Positions 1 to 8,572 of a stretch of 56,358 nt of DNA are shown here, one piece after another. The stretch is from an uncultured Eubacteriales bacterium (lineage in GTDB: Bacteria; Bacillota_I; Bacilli_A; RF39; UBA660): the NCBI GenBank assembly GCA_905188025.1, contig CAJJKI010000009.1:1-56358 (forward strand), written 5' to 3'. The position numbers and the translations under genes are program-made. The notes beneath the pieces are model-generated. The model was given only the letters and a program-made list of their open reading frames with translations. It had not been told where the DNA came from and searched no databases. The first letter of the stretch is position 1; each line of letters starts with the position of its first letter.

Positions 1-33
1 GGGAAACGGTAAAAAATAAACGGTAATTTAATT

Positions 34-90
34 TAGGGCTTATTTTTCATACCCGAAGGGTCGAGGGTTCGAATCCCCCTCTCGCTACCA
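34..90 (+). tRNA. 3' fragment of a tRNA-Met gene (partial, probable att site)
   Basis: The 3' half of a tRNA is visible: a CAT anticodon (48-50) followed by ACCCGAAGGG, a TTCGAAT T-loop (69-75), a CTCGCT acceptor strand and an encoded CCA at 88-90. This matches the usual ending of tRNA-Met. A matching 5' acceptor strand (AGCGAGA) and D-arm should lie around positions 10-45, but they are absent, and TATTTTT interrupts the expected GGGCTCAT. It is therefore a fragment and not a functional gene. Such 3' ends are typically left where an element has integrated into a tRNA gene; if so, the element lies to the left, outside the window. Confidence 0.7.
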
Positions 91-124
91 TGAAAAAATT
101 TGTTCGAACTTTTCGAGCTTTAAT

Positions 125-157
125 AAAAAACTGATTCAAAAATGGATTAGTTTTTTT
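125..157 (+). terminator. Terminator after the tRNA fragment
   Basis: AACTGATTC (129-137) pairs with GGATTAGTT (144-152), including two G-U pairs, around an AAAAAT loop and runs into T7. It would serve the original tRNA transcript. Confidence 0.65.
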
Positions 158-361
158 CATTTAAGAAGACTATTTTATATATCAAACTTTATAACTGGCA
201 TGATAAAGATGATATATTAATATAGTTAATGATATATAGGAAGATAATATTTTAGATGATGGCATTAAAAAATTAAAATTGAGTAAAAAATATTTTTGAG
301 AAATAGGTATTTACACGTTAATTAATTTGTGTTAAAATATACAATCAACAAGGAGAGTAAT

Positions 362-931
362 ATGAAAATCATAGAATTAAAAGAACAAGAATCATTAGAA
401 GTTATTGAAGTAACGAATCATGTAGTATTTCATAAGCTTCCTAATCCAGCAACTGGCGAAATAGAAGGTAATAAAACTGAAACCGTTGAAAGACAAAGAA
501 TTCAAACGAAAATATTTACTGACGGAGAAATTGAAAAAGAAAGTGAAGAAACAACTCAAAACATTGAAGAATACTATATAGGTAAAAAGAAATATAAACA
601 TGGTGTAGATACTTTAAAAACAAAAAAAATATACTTCAAAAATTATAGTTATGTTATTACTTATCTAATTGCAAATGAATTTATGACTATAGGAAATGTA
701 AGTGGATGGTTTGATATTGTCAAAGATGTATCTATATATCTTCAAAATTCAAAAGACAAAAAAGCATTAAAATGTGCAAAACAAGCAGTTAAAGAAATCA
801 CAAATTGCAATAATGGTGTTGATTATTCTACTCTATTTGAAACACTATTTTCCAAAGGAAAAGAATTACAAAGAATTAAAACAAAAAAGATTTCGAAAAA
901 TGTATATAGTTTAAAAAAACAAAGTAGATAA
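362..931 (+). CDS. Hypothetical protein, 189 aa
   Basis: I do not recognise this protein. The start is set at 362 because AAGGAGAG lies eight bases upstream; the in-frame GTG at 329 has no such site. The first 80 residues are acidic and polar (rich in Glu, Thr, Lys). The middle (about 90-150) is more hydrophobic and probably folds as helices, and the C-terminus is strongly basic. There is no signal peptide or membrane span. It stands alone between the tRNA fragment and a decayed region, so it may be cargo or flanking DNA of a mobile element. Function unknown. Confidence 0.7.
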   Translation: MKIIELKEQESLEVIEVTNHVVFHKLPNPATGEIEGNKTETVERQRIQTKIFTDGEIEKESEETTQNIEEYYIGKKKYKHGVDTLKTKKIYFKNYSYVITYLIANEFMTIGNVSGWFDIVKDVSIYLQNSKDKKALKCAKQAVKEITNCNNGVDYSTLFETLFSKGKELQRIKTKKISKNVYSLKKQSR

Positions 932-1184
932 AATTATAAATAAGGGCTAGTTAAAGACTAATAATAAGGAACACTATGCTCTTTTTTAGTAGTTAAAAGT
1001 AAATAAGCCGCCTTACTAAAGTTTTAAAATTATGATATTATAGTCATAGAAATTAGTTATTTATTAGCTAATTATATAATTTCAAAAGAAAAGGTAAAAG
1101 GTATTAAATCTTTAGAAAATGTGCTAAATGATTTTTTGAATTAAATGATACTGTGTTGCTAATTTAACAAATAATACAGTTAAC
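932..1184. other. Non-coding stretch with a possible gene remnant
   Basis: No intact gene is seen. On the + strand, 1028-1144 is open and ends in a plausible C-terminus (EISYLLANYIISKEKVKGIK, then SLENVLNDFLN and stop), but it has no start codon or ribosome binding site and is preceded by an in-frame TAA. It may be the tail of a decayed gene. Confidence 0.35.
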
Positions 1185-1232
1185 AAAAAAACTATAAATC
1201 AGCTAAATTTAAAGCCAATTTATAGTTTTTAT
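1185..1232. terminator. Bidirectional terminator
   Basis: AAAAACTATAAAT (about 1187-1199) pairs with AATTTATAGTTTTT (1217-1230) across a 17-base loop. A-run and T-run on the two sides let it work both ways; it lies just past the stop of the minus-strand gene ending at 1249. Confidence 0.7.
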
Positions 1233-1248
1233 TTTTATCATAAATAAA

Positions 1249-2817
1249 TTAATTATTGTAAGAAATTATAACATTGTCATTACCAGTTTTCTCAAATAAA
1301 GCAAAATTTTCATCATCATATATAACCTTATAATTGCTATTAGTATTTAGTACTGGATAAAATGGATTATTCTTTTTATATATTAAAGCATGAGTTATTT
1401 TATAAAATTCAAACTTTTCTTGATATGTTCCAACAATATATTCATAATCATCAAAAATATCATAATTAAATCCACTGAATTGCTTTGTATATAAGTCAGC
1501 TCTTGAATCAATAAAGACAGGAATATCATTAAAAACCAGATAACTACCAAAATTATAATCATTAAATAATCTAATTTCATCAACATTTAAATTCTTTTTT
1601 ATATATTTTACAGCCTCTACCGGATATAATTCCTTATTTACCAAATCACCTTTTGCTTGATATTTAAATAATAGTCCAGACCCAATAATAACAACCGCAA
1701 AACTAATCACGATAACTACACGTTTATTAAAGAATCCTAAAAGCATCTTGTCTACATTGAAATTAAAATTAGCCAAAAACATAGCAAATACTCTTGCAAA
1801 GCAAATTGTACCAATAAGTGCTAGTAAAGACATATGTCTAATAGAAAATACTGACATTAATACAAGTCCACAAATCATAAATAAATCTCGTAATTTAATT
1901 TTTGATATAATAGCCAAAAATAATGTTTCTCCAGCAATAATAATAGTAAATGGACTATTTATCCAGGTAAGCATTTGATGCTCTTGAATATACTTCTGAG
2001 AGTTTCCCATCATCGTTTTAATCAAATAAGTGTAAGGTGTATCACCAATCGGAGTCATTAAACCAGTTAACAAGCTAAGTATCATCACCACAAATAAAAG
2101 TTTAACATTATCGTTTTTCTCAAGAACAATCTTCTTTTTTAAGAATTTCTCTAGTTTGTTATCATGAAGTTTAATTTTTTCACATACCAAAGCTACTAAA
2201 TATTCTACCAAGTAGGGAAGATATAAAATAAAATAAAATGGCCATACCGCTACATGAATATTACATAAAGCTAACGAAATCAGTAAAAGACCACCCAAAT
2301 ATTTCTTTTTTCCTTTCTTTAAAAAGCTTTCCATAAAAAATATCTGTAAAGCAAATAGAATAAAACTTATGAGTTGCGCCCTAGCTGTTACAAAGCCACT
2401 AATTGCAAGAGTACAAATAAATGTTGCAAATGCTGCCACTAGTTTACTTTCACATACAAAGTTGTTTGTCTTAAAAACTATTAGAAGTAAAATCATCAAA
2501 AATATAATTGAAGATACATACATTCCCATAAGACCAAATCCCTTGTAGATAATAAAAATCAATACGTCATATAACCAATGTGGATAACTATAAGCAAGTC
2601 CTGCATGAAAAGAAAAATGATCCATCATATCAATACCATTATTTAGTATAAGTTCACCAATCTTAATAGTGTAAAAAGTATCATTTTGTAAACTTTTTCT
2701 AACAACACCAATTGCCAAAATACATATCCAAATCATGAATAGTTTATAAAATTTTTTTCCTAATTTTTTCTCTTCTTCCAAAGAAATTTCTTTTCTAGTT
2801 TTTTTCTTTTTCTTCAT
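1249..2817 (-). CDS. Polytopic membrane protein, GT-C glycosyltransferase-like
   Basis: A 522-residue protein with a Lys-rich cytoplasmic N-terminus (1-26) and about ten hydrophobic segments. Features typical of multi-spanning GT-C-like membrane proteins are visible: an early periplasmic loop with DHFSFHAG, then PHWLYDV and RAQLISF. Near the C-terminus is DYNFGSYLVFN followed by PVFIDSRADLY (about residues 418-442), a motif I associate with uncharacterised relatives of the mannosyl/arabinosyl transferases. No substrate can be assigned. It is followed on the same strand by nothing in this window and is preceded by the flippase gene at 2900-4180, with which it could act in envelope polysaccharide or glycolipid export. 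The family assignment is tentative; membrane localisation is firm. Confidence 0.75.
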   Translation of the reverse strand: MKKKKKTRKEISLEEEKKLGKKFYKLFMIWICILAIGVVRKSLQNDTFYTIKIGELILNNGIDMMDHFSFHAGLAYSYPHWLYDVLIFIIYKGFGLMGMYVSSIIFLMILLLIVFKTNNFVCESKLVAAFATFICTLAISGFVTARAQLISFILFALQIFFMESFLKKGKKKYLGGLLLISLALCNIHVAVWPFYFILYLPYLVEYLVALVCEKIKLHDNKLEKFLKKKIVLEKNDNVKLLFVVMILSLLTGLMTPIGDTPYTYLIKTMMGNSQKYIQEHQMLTWINSPFTIIIAGETLFLAIISKIKLRDLFMICGLVLMSVFSIRHMSLLALIGTICFARVFAMFLANFNFNVDKMLLGFFNKRVVIVISFAVVIIGSGLLFKYQAKGDLVNKELYPVEAVKYIKKNLNVDEIRLFNDYNFGSYLVFNDIPVFIDSRADLYTKQFSGFNYDIFDDYEYIVGTYQEKFEFYKITHALIYKKNNPFYPVLNTNSNYKVIYDDENFALFEKTGNDNVIISYNN

Positions 2818-2899
2818 TCTACCACCAAAGAAAATATACCATATAATTATATTTTTTTCAACTAACTATACTTTTTTTAGACACTTATAATTATTAAAA

Positions 2900-4180
2900 T
2901 TAAGGTAATGATTTCTTTACATAGTATACATGTTGTAAAGTTACATAAATGATATTAACTACACTAGCTAGTATAAATCCCCAAATTCCCATAAAGTTAA
3001 CGGAAATTATTAAAACTACATTCTTGATAATAGCCCCAATCAAAGTACCCATCATTGCTTCTTTAGCCATATTAACAGCCTGCAAATATGAAGTTAATGG
3101 TCCCTGAATATAATAAAGTAAGAAAAATGGTGCCACTATCAAAATGTAATTACTACCAAGTTCAGTATTGTAAACAAATTTAAGTAATTGTCCAGGAGCT
3201 ATCATGAAAATACTTGTGAAAAAAATACCCATCCCCAAAGACACTAATAAAGCCTGTTTTAATTTTTTCTTAACATATTGATAATCTTTTTTTCCATAAC
3301 TATTTGCAATAACAGGAAGTAACGCCGTAGAAATTGCCATTGTAAAAAAAGAAGGAATTAACAATAGTGAATAAACATATCCAGTAATTACTCCATATTC
3401 ACTCATCACATATTGATTACTATATCCCAGCTTTACCAAAACAAAAGTAAGAATAATAGGCTCCAAAAAATATGATATTGATCCAATAAGTCTACTTCCA
3501 GTAGTAGCAAGTGAAATATTTAAAACATCTTTTAATATATCATTTTTAATCTTAAAATCTTCTATATTTATTTGCTTGTTAGGAATAAATAAAATAAGGC
3601 ATATCGTTGAAGATAACTCACTAGCAACATTAATTAAAACAACTCCCAGTACAGCCTTACTAATCCCATAAACTAATAGTTTAGGTATTACTAGTATAAT
3701 TAATAAAAGACGCACAGTTTGTTCAGTAACGTTAGATATTACATATGGTGCCATTCTTTCCTTACCGTAAAAATATCCTTTTAAAATATTTGAAATACAT
3801 ATAAAAGGTAAAGTTAACCCAATCCCCATAATAGGATAGTAAGCTGCTTCATTATGTAGTAAATTATTTGCAATAAAAGGTGCTAGTATGATTAGAACAA
3901 TCATCAAAAGAAAATTATATCCTACACTAATAGGAACTAGTGGCAAAATAATTCGCTTACTGTTACCTTTTTCTGCTATAAGTTTACTAATTGCTGTAGA
4001 TAACGACAATGTACAAAGAGTAATAAACAAATTAAAAGTAGGTAAAACCAGCATATATAAGCCAATTCCTTCATCGCCAATAACTCTTGTTAAAAAAATT
4101 TTTATTACCATCGCTAATAACTTTGTAATTCCTCCGCCTAGTATTAAAACAACTGTTGACTTAATAAATTTATTTTTCAT
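2900..4180 (-). CDS. SpoVB/MurJ-like lipid-linked precursor flippase
   Basis: A 426-residue integral membrane protein with about 12 helices, belonging to the polysaccharide/MATE-like exporter superfamily that includes SpoVB and MurJ. The N-terminus (GGGITKLLAMVIKIFLTRVI, then GDEGIGLYMLVLP) is typical of SpoVB/YtgP proteins. Known members move undecaprenyl-linked sugars such as lipid II across the membrane. It is somewhat shorter than the usual 500-540 residues, with the last helices missing or compact. It is divergent from murC, sharing the intergenic region 4181-4252. A second, distantly related flippase is at 8573-10006. Which of the two is the housekeeping lipid II flippase cannot be told from sequence alone. 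Confidence 0.85.
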   Translation of the reverse strand: MKNKFIKSTVVLILGGGITKLLAMVIKIFLTRVIGDEGIGLYMLVLPTFNLFITLCTLSLSTAISKLIAEKGNSKRIILPLVPISVGYNFLLMIVLIILAPFIANNLLHNEAAYYPIMGIGLTLPFICISNILKGYFYGKERMAPYVISNVTEQTVRLLLIILVIPKLLVYGISKAVLGVVLINVASELSSTICLILFIPNKQINIEDFKIKNDILKDVLNISLATTGSRLIGSISYFLEPIILTFVLVKLGYSNQYVMSEYGVITGYVYSLLLIPSFFTMAISTALLPVIANSYGKKDYQYVKKKLKQALLVSLGMGIFFTSIFMIAPGQLLKFVYNTELGSNYILIVAPFFLLYYIQGPLTSYLQAVNMAKEAMMGTLIGAIIKNVVLIISVNFMGIWGFILASVVNIIYVTLQHVYYVKKSLP

Positions 4181-4223
4181 AATAAATTATATGATTTATT
4201 AAAATATTTATTTATATTTGTGA

Positions 4224-4229
4224 TATAAT
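4224..4229 (+). promoter_or_regulatory. Promoter -10 box for murC
   Basis: A perfect TATAAT lies 24 bases before the murC start. The -35 region is AT-rich without a clear TTGACA. Confidence 0.5.
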
Positions 4230-4252
4230 TAAACAAAAGGAAAGTGATAAAT

Positions 4253-5557
4253 ATGTACCATTTTATCGGTATTAAAGGAGCAGGAATGAGTTCCCTTGCT
4301 GTAATTATGAAACAATTAGGATATTCAGTTGAAGGAAGTGATATTGCTAAGCATTTCTTTACTGAAGCTGAATTAATCAAAAATAATATCCCCATCATGA
4401 CTTATGATGAAAAAAATATAACCAGTGATTTAACAATCATTCGTGGCCTATCCATTACAAGTGAAAACCCTGAGTTAATTGCTGCTAAAAAATTAAATCT
4501 AAAAATAATCGATTATAATGAAATGGTAGGCTTGCTTACTAAAGAATTTAAAACAATTTGTGTAGCTGGCTGTCACGGAAAAACAACTACAACTTCAATG
4601 ATTTCTCATGTCCTAGACGAAATAGAGGGTATTAATTATTTAATAGGAGATGGTACTGGCCACGCCGATAAAAATAACAAATATTTTGCTCTTGAAAGTT
4701 GTGAATATCGTCGCCATTTTCTATCATATACTCCGTATTATGCTGTAATACTAAACATAGATCTTGATCATGTAGATTATTTCAAAGATATTAATGACGT
4801 AATATCAGCCTATGAAGAATATGCTAATTCAGCTACAAATATGGTTTTAGCATATGGAGATGATCAAAATATCAAAAAAATGCATCTCCATAAAAAAGTT
4901 GCTTATTTTGGCTTTGAAAAAACTAATGATATTATTGCTACCAATATAAATTATACTAAAGAAGGTACTTCATTTGACGTTTACATAGGAGAGAATTTAT
5001 ATGGTCACTTTGATTTACCAATATATGGTCGTCACCAATTAATTGATGCTCTTGCTACCATTAGTGTTTGTTACTATGAAAACATTAGTTCACAAGAAGT
5101 ATCTACTCACTTAAAAACATTTACCGGAGCGAAAAGACGTTTTACAGAAACACCAGTCGGAGATAGTATTATTATTGATGACTATGCCCACCATCCAAAT
5201 GAAGTAAAATCAACAATTAACGCTATCAAACAAAAGTATCCTGATAAACAAATAATAGCTATTTTTCAACCACACACATTTTCAAGAACCAAAGAATTTC
5301 AAGAAGATTTAGCTAAAGTACTATCTACTGCTACTGTTGCTTATATCATGGATATTCACCCCGCGAGAGAAAAACAAGAAGATTTTCCAGATATAACTAA
5401 AGATATTATTATCAGTAAGATGACCAATGGCTATCCTTTAACTATCAACGATGCTGAAGTATTAAATCAATATAGTAATGCTGTATTCATCTTTATGTCA
5501 CCTAACGATGTATCATTCTTAGAGGACTCTCTCAAAGAGCTAAAAAGTAAAAAATAA
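4253..5557 (+). CDS. murC: UDP-N-acetylmuramate--L-alanine ligase
   Basis: MurC adds L-alanine to UDP-MurNAc, the first step of the peptidoglycan stem peptide, in the cytoplasm. The 434-residue protein has the N-terminal nucleotide motif GIKGAGMSSLA, the ATP loop GCHGKTTTTS (about residues 107-115), the LNIDLDHVDYF segment and the C-terminal DDYAHHPNEV and FQPHTFSR motifs. The ATG at 4253 is preferred over the GTG at 4244 because AAAGGAAAG is spaced correctly for it. It is monocistronic, ending at a strong terminator. Length is at the short end for the family (about 430-490). Confidence 0.95.
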   Translation: MYHFIGIKGAGMSSLAVIMKQLGYSVEGSDIAKHFFTEAELIKNNIPIMTYDEKNITSDLTIIRGLSITSENPELIAAKKLNLKIIDYNEMVGLLTKEFKTICVAGCHGKTTTTSMISHVLDEIEGINYLIGDGTGHADKNNKYFALESCEYRRHFLSYTPYYAVILNIDLDHVDYFKDINDVISAYEEYANSATNMVLAYGDDQNIKKMHLHKKVAYFGFEKTNDIIATNINYTKEGTSFDVYIGENLYGHFDLPIYGRHQLIDALATISVCYYENISSQEVSTHLKTFTGAKRRFTETPVGDSIIIDDYAHHPNEVKSTINAIKQKYPDKQIIAIFQPHTFSRTKEFQEDLAKVLSTATVAYIMDIHPAREKQEDFPDITKDIIISKMTNGYPLTINDAEVLNQYSNAVFIFMSPNDVSFLEDSLKELKSKK

Positions 5558-5571
5558 CAAAAAAATAAAAA

Positions 5572-5606
5572 AGTTTTACGAAAAAAAAGTAAAACTGTTT
5601 TTTTTT
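5572..5606 (+). terminator. Terminator after murC
   Basis: AGTTTTAC (5572-5579) and GTAAAACT (5589-5596) form a perfect 8-bp stem followed by a long T-run. It insulates the bacteriocin locus from murC. Confidence 0.85.
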
Positions 5607-5637
5607 CGTAATAATATTATTGAGGGAGGAAAAAGAG

Positions 5638-7719
5638 ATGCTAAAAAAATTTATTGTTTTACAGGATGGAATCAAAGAGTGTGGTAGTGCATGTTTGTTA
5701 TCAATTATTCGTTATTATCAAGGAAATGTTTCTTTAAATAGATTACTTGAATTAACAAACACCAATAAAAATGGCACAAATTTTTATGATTTAAGTCAAG
5801 CCGCAAAGGAAGTTGGACTAAACTCTAAAGCCTATAAAATAGATGATATAAGTACTTGTTATGAAATGACAAATCCATTTATAAGTCAAGTTATTATAGA
5901 TAACTATTACCATTTTGTAGTAGTGTATAAAATGAAAAATAATAAAATAACTATCATGGATCCTGCTAAAGGAATTATCACTATGGGATTGGACAAGTTT
6001 AAAAAGATATTTACCGGTAATATTCTACTACTTGAGCCATATAAAAAATTACCAAACTATCAAGAAAATAACTATCTCTTAGAAGTAATAAAAGAAGTTA
6101 TCGAAGATAATAAAACCCTTATAATAAAACTATTATCTTTAACTATTGTATCTACAGTTTTTACTTGTTTATATAGTTATCATTTCAAAGTAATCGTTGA
6201 TAATGTCCTAAATACTAGCAAATATAATCTTATGATCATAACGGTTATATTTATCATCATTCTCTTCTTAAAAAAAATAATTGACTTTTTACGAAATAAT
6301 CTCTTGTTATATCTAAATCAAAAATTAGATTTATCCATTATAACTACAACAATAAATAAAATAATTTCCCTCCCTTATAGTTATTATAAGAATAAAACAA
6401 CTGGAGAAATTATCTCAAGAGTAAACGATCTTTTATACATAAAGAATGTTATCTCTAAATTAATTGTAACTATATTTTTAGATTTCATTCTTGCTATAAT
6501 TGTCTTAATAATTCTCTTTAGCATAAATACAACTATGACATTATTATTACTTTTAATAGCTGTTATCTATTTATTAATCTTCTTATCATACAAGAATAGC
6601 ATTAAAGAAAAAACTAGTATTATTCAAGAAGATAATGCTAAAGTTAATTCTTTATTAGTAGAATCGATTAGTAGCTATGAAACTGTTAAAGGATTAAACC
6701 TTGAAAGACTATTCAAAAAGAAGATAAATAGAAAATACCTGTATACTATAAATGATCACATATCTTTAAGTAGACTATCAAATTCTGAAGAATTAATCAA
6801 AGATATATTTGAAGGTATTATTATCCTGTTCATTATTTATATAGGTTCAGCATCAATTATGGATGGCACTCTTACTATAGGTAGTCTCCTAACATATAAT
6901 ACATTGCTATATTATTATCTAAGTCCCATCAAAAATTTTCTAGATTTTTATAAAGAGATATACTATGTAAAAAATAGTATATCTAATATTAACAACATTT
7001 TAAATTATAAATGTGAAAGCCTAGACAAATCAAGTAGTTTAAATCTAGAAAATGAAATCAATATCAATCATATGAATTTTAGTTATACCAGTAAACTCAA
7101 AAATTTATCTGATATAAATTTAAATATTCCAAAGAATTCAAAAGTACTAATACTAGGTTCATCAGGTAGTGGTAAATCAACACTCCTAAAAGTAATCTAT
7201 AAGTACTATGAAATAGATAGGGGAAGTATCTCATTTGGCGATTATGATATTAATGATTTCACTGTAAATGATATTAGAGACAATATAACTTATATTTCAC
7301 AAAATGAACTATTATTTACTGATACTATAAGAAATAATATTATCTTAGAACGTGATATTTCTAGTGAAAATTTTGTAGAAATATGCAATCTAACATATGT
7401 ATCTGATATAGTTAAAGATAATCACTTATCATATGATTATCAAATAGAAGAATCAGGAGCTAATTTATCAGGAGGCCAAAGACAAAGAATTGTCCTAGCT
7501 AGATCGTTGCTTAAGAATTCAAAAATCATTCTAATAGATGAAGGATTAAATGAAATAGACATAAATTTAGAAAGAAAAATATTGAAAAGTATCTTTAGTA
7601 AATATCAAGATAAAACATTTCTTATTATCTCTCATCGTACAGATAATATGGATTTATATGATATGGTTATTACTATGGATTCTGGTAGTATAAAGAAGGT
7701 GTTAACTAGAAATGAATGA
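5638..7719 (+). CDS. Bacteriocin ABC exporter with N-terminal C39 leader peptidase
   Basis: This 693-residue protein cleaves double-glycine leaders and exports the peptide. The C39 domain (1-130) has the catalytic set: Gln9, Cys15 in KECGSAC, His92 in YYHFVVVY and Asp108 in MDPAKG. Six membrane helices follow (about 160-430), then an ATPase domain with GSSGSGKST (about 507-515), the signature LSGGQRQR, Walker B IILIDEG and the H-loop SHRTD. The ATG at 5638 is preceded by GGGAGGA; an upstream TTG at 5620 is less likely. The gene overlaps the next by 8 bp and sits directly ahead of two double-glycine peptide genes, which are its evident substrates. The Walker B carries Gly-Leu where most ABC proteins have Ala/Pro-Thr after the catalytic Glu; activity should not depend on that. 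Confidence 0.95.
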   Translation: MLKKFIVLQDGIKECGSACLLSIIRYYQGNVSLNRLLELTNTNKNGTNFYDLSQAAKEVGLNSKAYKIDDISTCYEMTNPFISQVIIDNYYHFVVVYKMKNNKITIMDPAKGIITMGLDKFKKIFTGNILLLEPYKKLPNYQENNYLLEVIKEVIEDNKTLIIKLLSLTIVSTVFTCLYSYHFKVIVDNVLNTSKYNLMIITVIFIIILFLKKIIDFLRNNLLLYLNQKLDLSIITTTINKIISLPYSYYKNKTTGEIISRVNDLLYIKNVISKLIVTIFLDFILAIIVLIILFSINTTMTLLLLLIAVIYLLIFLSYKNSIKEKTSIIQEDNAKVNSLLVESISSYETVKGLNLERLFKKKINRKYLYTINDHISLSRLSNSEELIKDIFEGIIILFIIYIGSASIMDGTLTIGSLLTYNTLLYYYLSPIKNFLDFYKEIYYVKNSISNINNILNYKCESLDKSSSLNLENEININHMNFSYTSKLKNLSDINLNIPKNSKVLILGSSGSGKSTLLKVIYKYYEIDRGSISFGDYDINDFTVNDIRDNITYISQNELLFTDTIRNNIILERDISSENFVEICNLTYVSDIVKDNHLSYDYQIEESGANLSGGQRQRIVLARSLLKNSKIILIDEGLNEIDINLERKILKSIFSKYQDKTFLIISHRTDNMDLYDMVITMDSGSIKKVLTRNE

Positions 7720-8131
7720 TATTATAGATATTGAAATAATTCTAAAAAGAAAAAAGTATCCCAAAGTATATAGTATAGGTATTATCTTAATCGTTATTTT
7801 ACTTATTATAACATATATAATATTTACTTATAAATATCAATCATACTATATAACCTATGGTAAAGTAGTGGATAATAAGTTAGAAGTATTAATGCCACTA
7901 GAAGATGCTAAGTATCTAAAAAGTAATTCATTAATTGAATTAGATAACAAGCCATATAATTACACCATTAACAGTATTTCTAATAATATAGTAGTAGATG
8001 CTTCATATAAAAATTATCAAGTATTCTACTTAAATATCAATAATTTATCCAATCTAAATAATTATGCTTATCAAGTGAAAATTCCTAAAGAAAACGAAAT
8101 AATAGCTAAATATCTAAAAAAATATGTGTAA
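7712..8131 (+). CDS. Small single-span accessory protein of the bacteriocin exporter
   Basis: A 139-residue protein with a short cytoplasmic N-terminus, one membrane helix (about 20-40) and an outside domain of about 95 residues predicted as beta-strands. This layout is that of a reduced HlyD-like/bacteriocin accessory factor, which normally runs to 400-470 residues with coiled coils. The overlap with the exporter stop (ATGAATGA) shows translational coupling. Function as accessory factor is inferred from topology and position; immunity is an alternative. Confidence 0.7.
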   Translation: MNDIIDIEIILKRKKYPKVYSIGIILIVILLIITYIIFTYKYQSYYITYGKVVDNKLEVLMPLEDAKYLKSNSLIELDNKPYNYTINSISNNIVVDASYKNYQVFYLNINNLSNLNNYAYQVKIPKENEIIAKYLKKYV

Positions 8132-8144
8132 AGGAGAAAGATAT

Positions 8145-8282
8145 ATGGAATTAAATGAAAAAGAAATGTATCAAGTAAACGGAGGAATCGCTTGGGGAGT
8201 AGTAGCAGGCCTTGCCGCTGCTCTTGTATATATCGTTGGCTGCTTCAGTGGTTATACTAATCCAAGTCGCTGCAGTAATTAA
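8145..8282 (+). CDS. Double-glycine bacteriocin precursor, peptide 1
   Basis: A 45-residue precursor with a perfect ribosome binding site (AAAGGAG). The leader MELNEKEMYQVNGG has the Glu/Val spacing and Gly-Gly end expected of a C39 substrate. The mature 31 residues begin IAWGVVAGLAAALVYIVGC and end GYTNPSRCSN. They contain a GxxxG motif (GVVAG), a hydrophobic membrane-spanning core and two Cys (mature positions 19 and 29) that could form a disulfide. GxxxG in both neighbouring peptides is a hallmark of class IIb two-peptide bacteriocins, which pair helix to helix in the target membrane. No lanthipeptide or other modifying enzyme is nearby. Confidence 0.9.
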   Translation: MELNEKEMYQVNGGIAWGVVAGLAAALVYIVGCFSGYTNPSRCSN

Positions 8283-8303
8283 TTTGAAAAGGAGAGTGTA
8301 AAT

Positions 8304-8468
8304 ATGGAATTAAAACAAAACGAAATGGAAACAATTATAGGAGGAGGAATAACTTCTGCTTGGCTCAATGCTATATCAAAAGCAATAGGTGTAGTCTATG
8401 AATTAGGTAGACAAACAGGTAGTGCCATTAGAAGATTAGTTAATGGTAACTATTGCCCTCTAAACTAA
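8304..8468 (+). CDS. Double-glycine bacteriocin precursor, peptide 2
   Basis: A 54-residue precursor starting 22 bases after peptide 1, with AAAAGGAGAG upstream. The leader MELKQNEMETIIGG closely parallels that of peptide 1. The mature region (40 residues if cut after the first Gly-Gly; a third Gly follows) is amphipathic and cationic, with WLNAISKAIGVVYELGRQTG then SAIRRLVNGNYCPLN. It contains a GxxxG motif (GRQTG), an Arg-Arg pair and a single Cys near the end. Paired with the hydrophobic peptide 1 it fits the complementary subunit of a class IIb bacteriocin. The single Cys could pair with peptide 1 or remain free; that is speculation. Confidence 0.9.
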   Translation: MELKQNEMETIIGGGITSAWLNAISKAIGVVYELGRQTGSAIRRLVNGNYCPLN

Positions 8469-8474
8469 ATATAG

Positions 8475-8505
8475 AAAAGGCTTAACCAATAGCCTTTTTC
8501 TTTTT
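8475..8505 (+). terminator. Terminator of the bacteriocin operon
   Basis: AAAAGGCT (8475-8482) and AGCCTTTT (8491-8498) form a perfect stem followed by a T-rich tract. It separates the peptides from the flippase gene that follows. Confidence 0.9.
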
Positions 8506-8572
8506 TTAGCCTTATCTATTGAAAAAAAATCTTATCTTTGTTAAAATATAATAAAGTAAGGTAGGAATTGGT

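Noticed and set aside
34..90. Reading this as a complete, functional tRNA-Met
   Set aside because: The whole gene would fit in the window, yet the 5' acceptor strand and D-arm are missing.
1748..1978. 76-residue + strand frame inside the GT-C-like gene
   Set aside because: Antisense shadow of a long membrane protein gene; no start signals.
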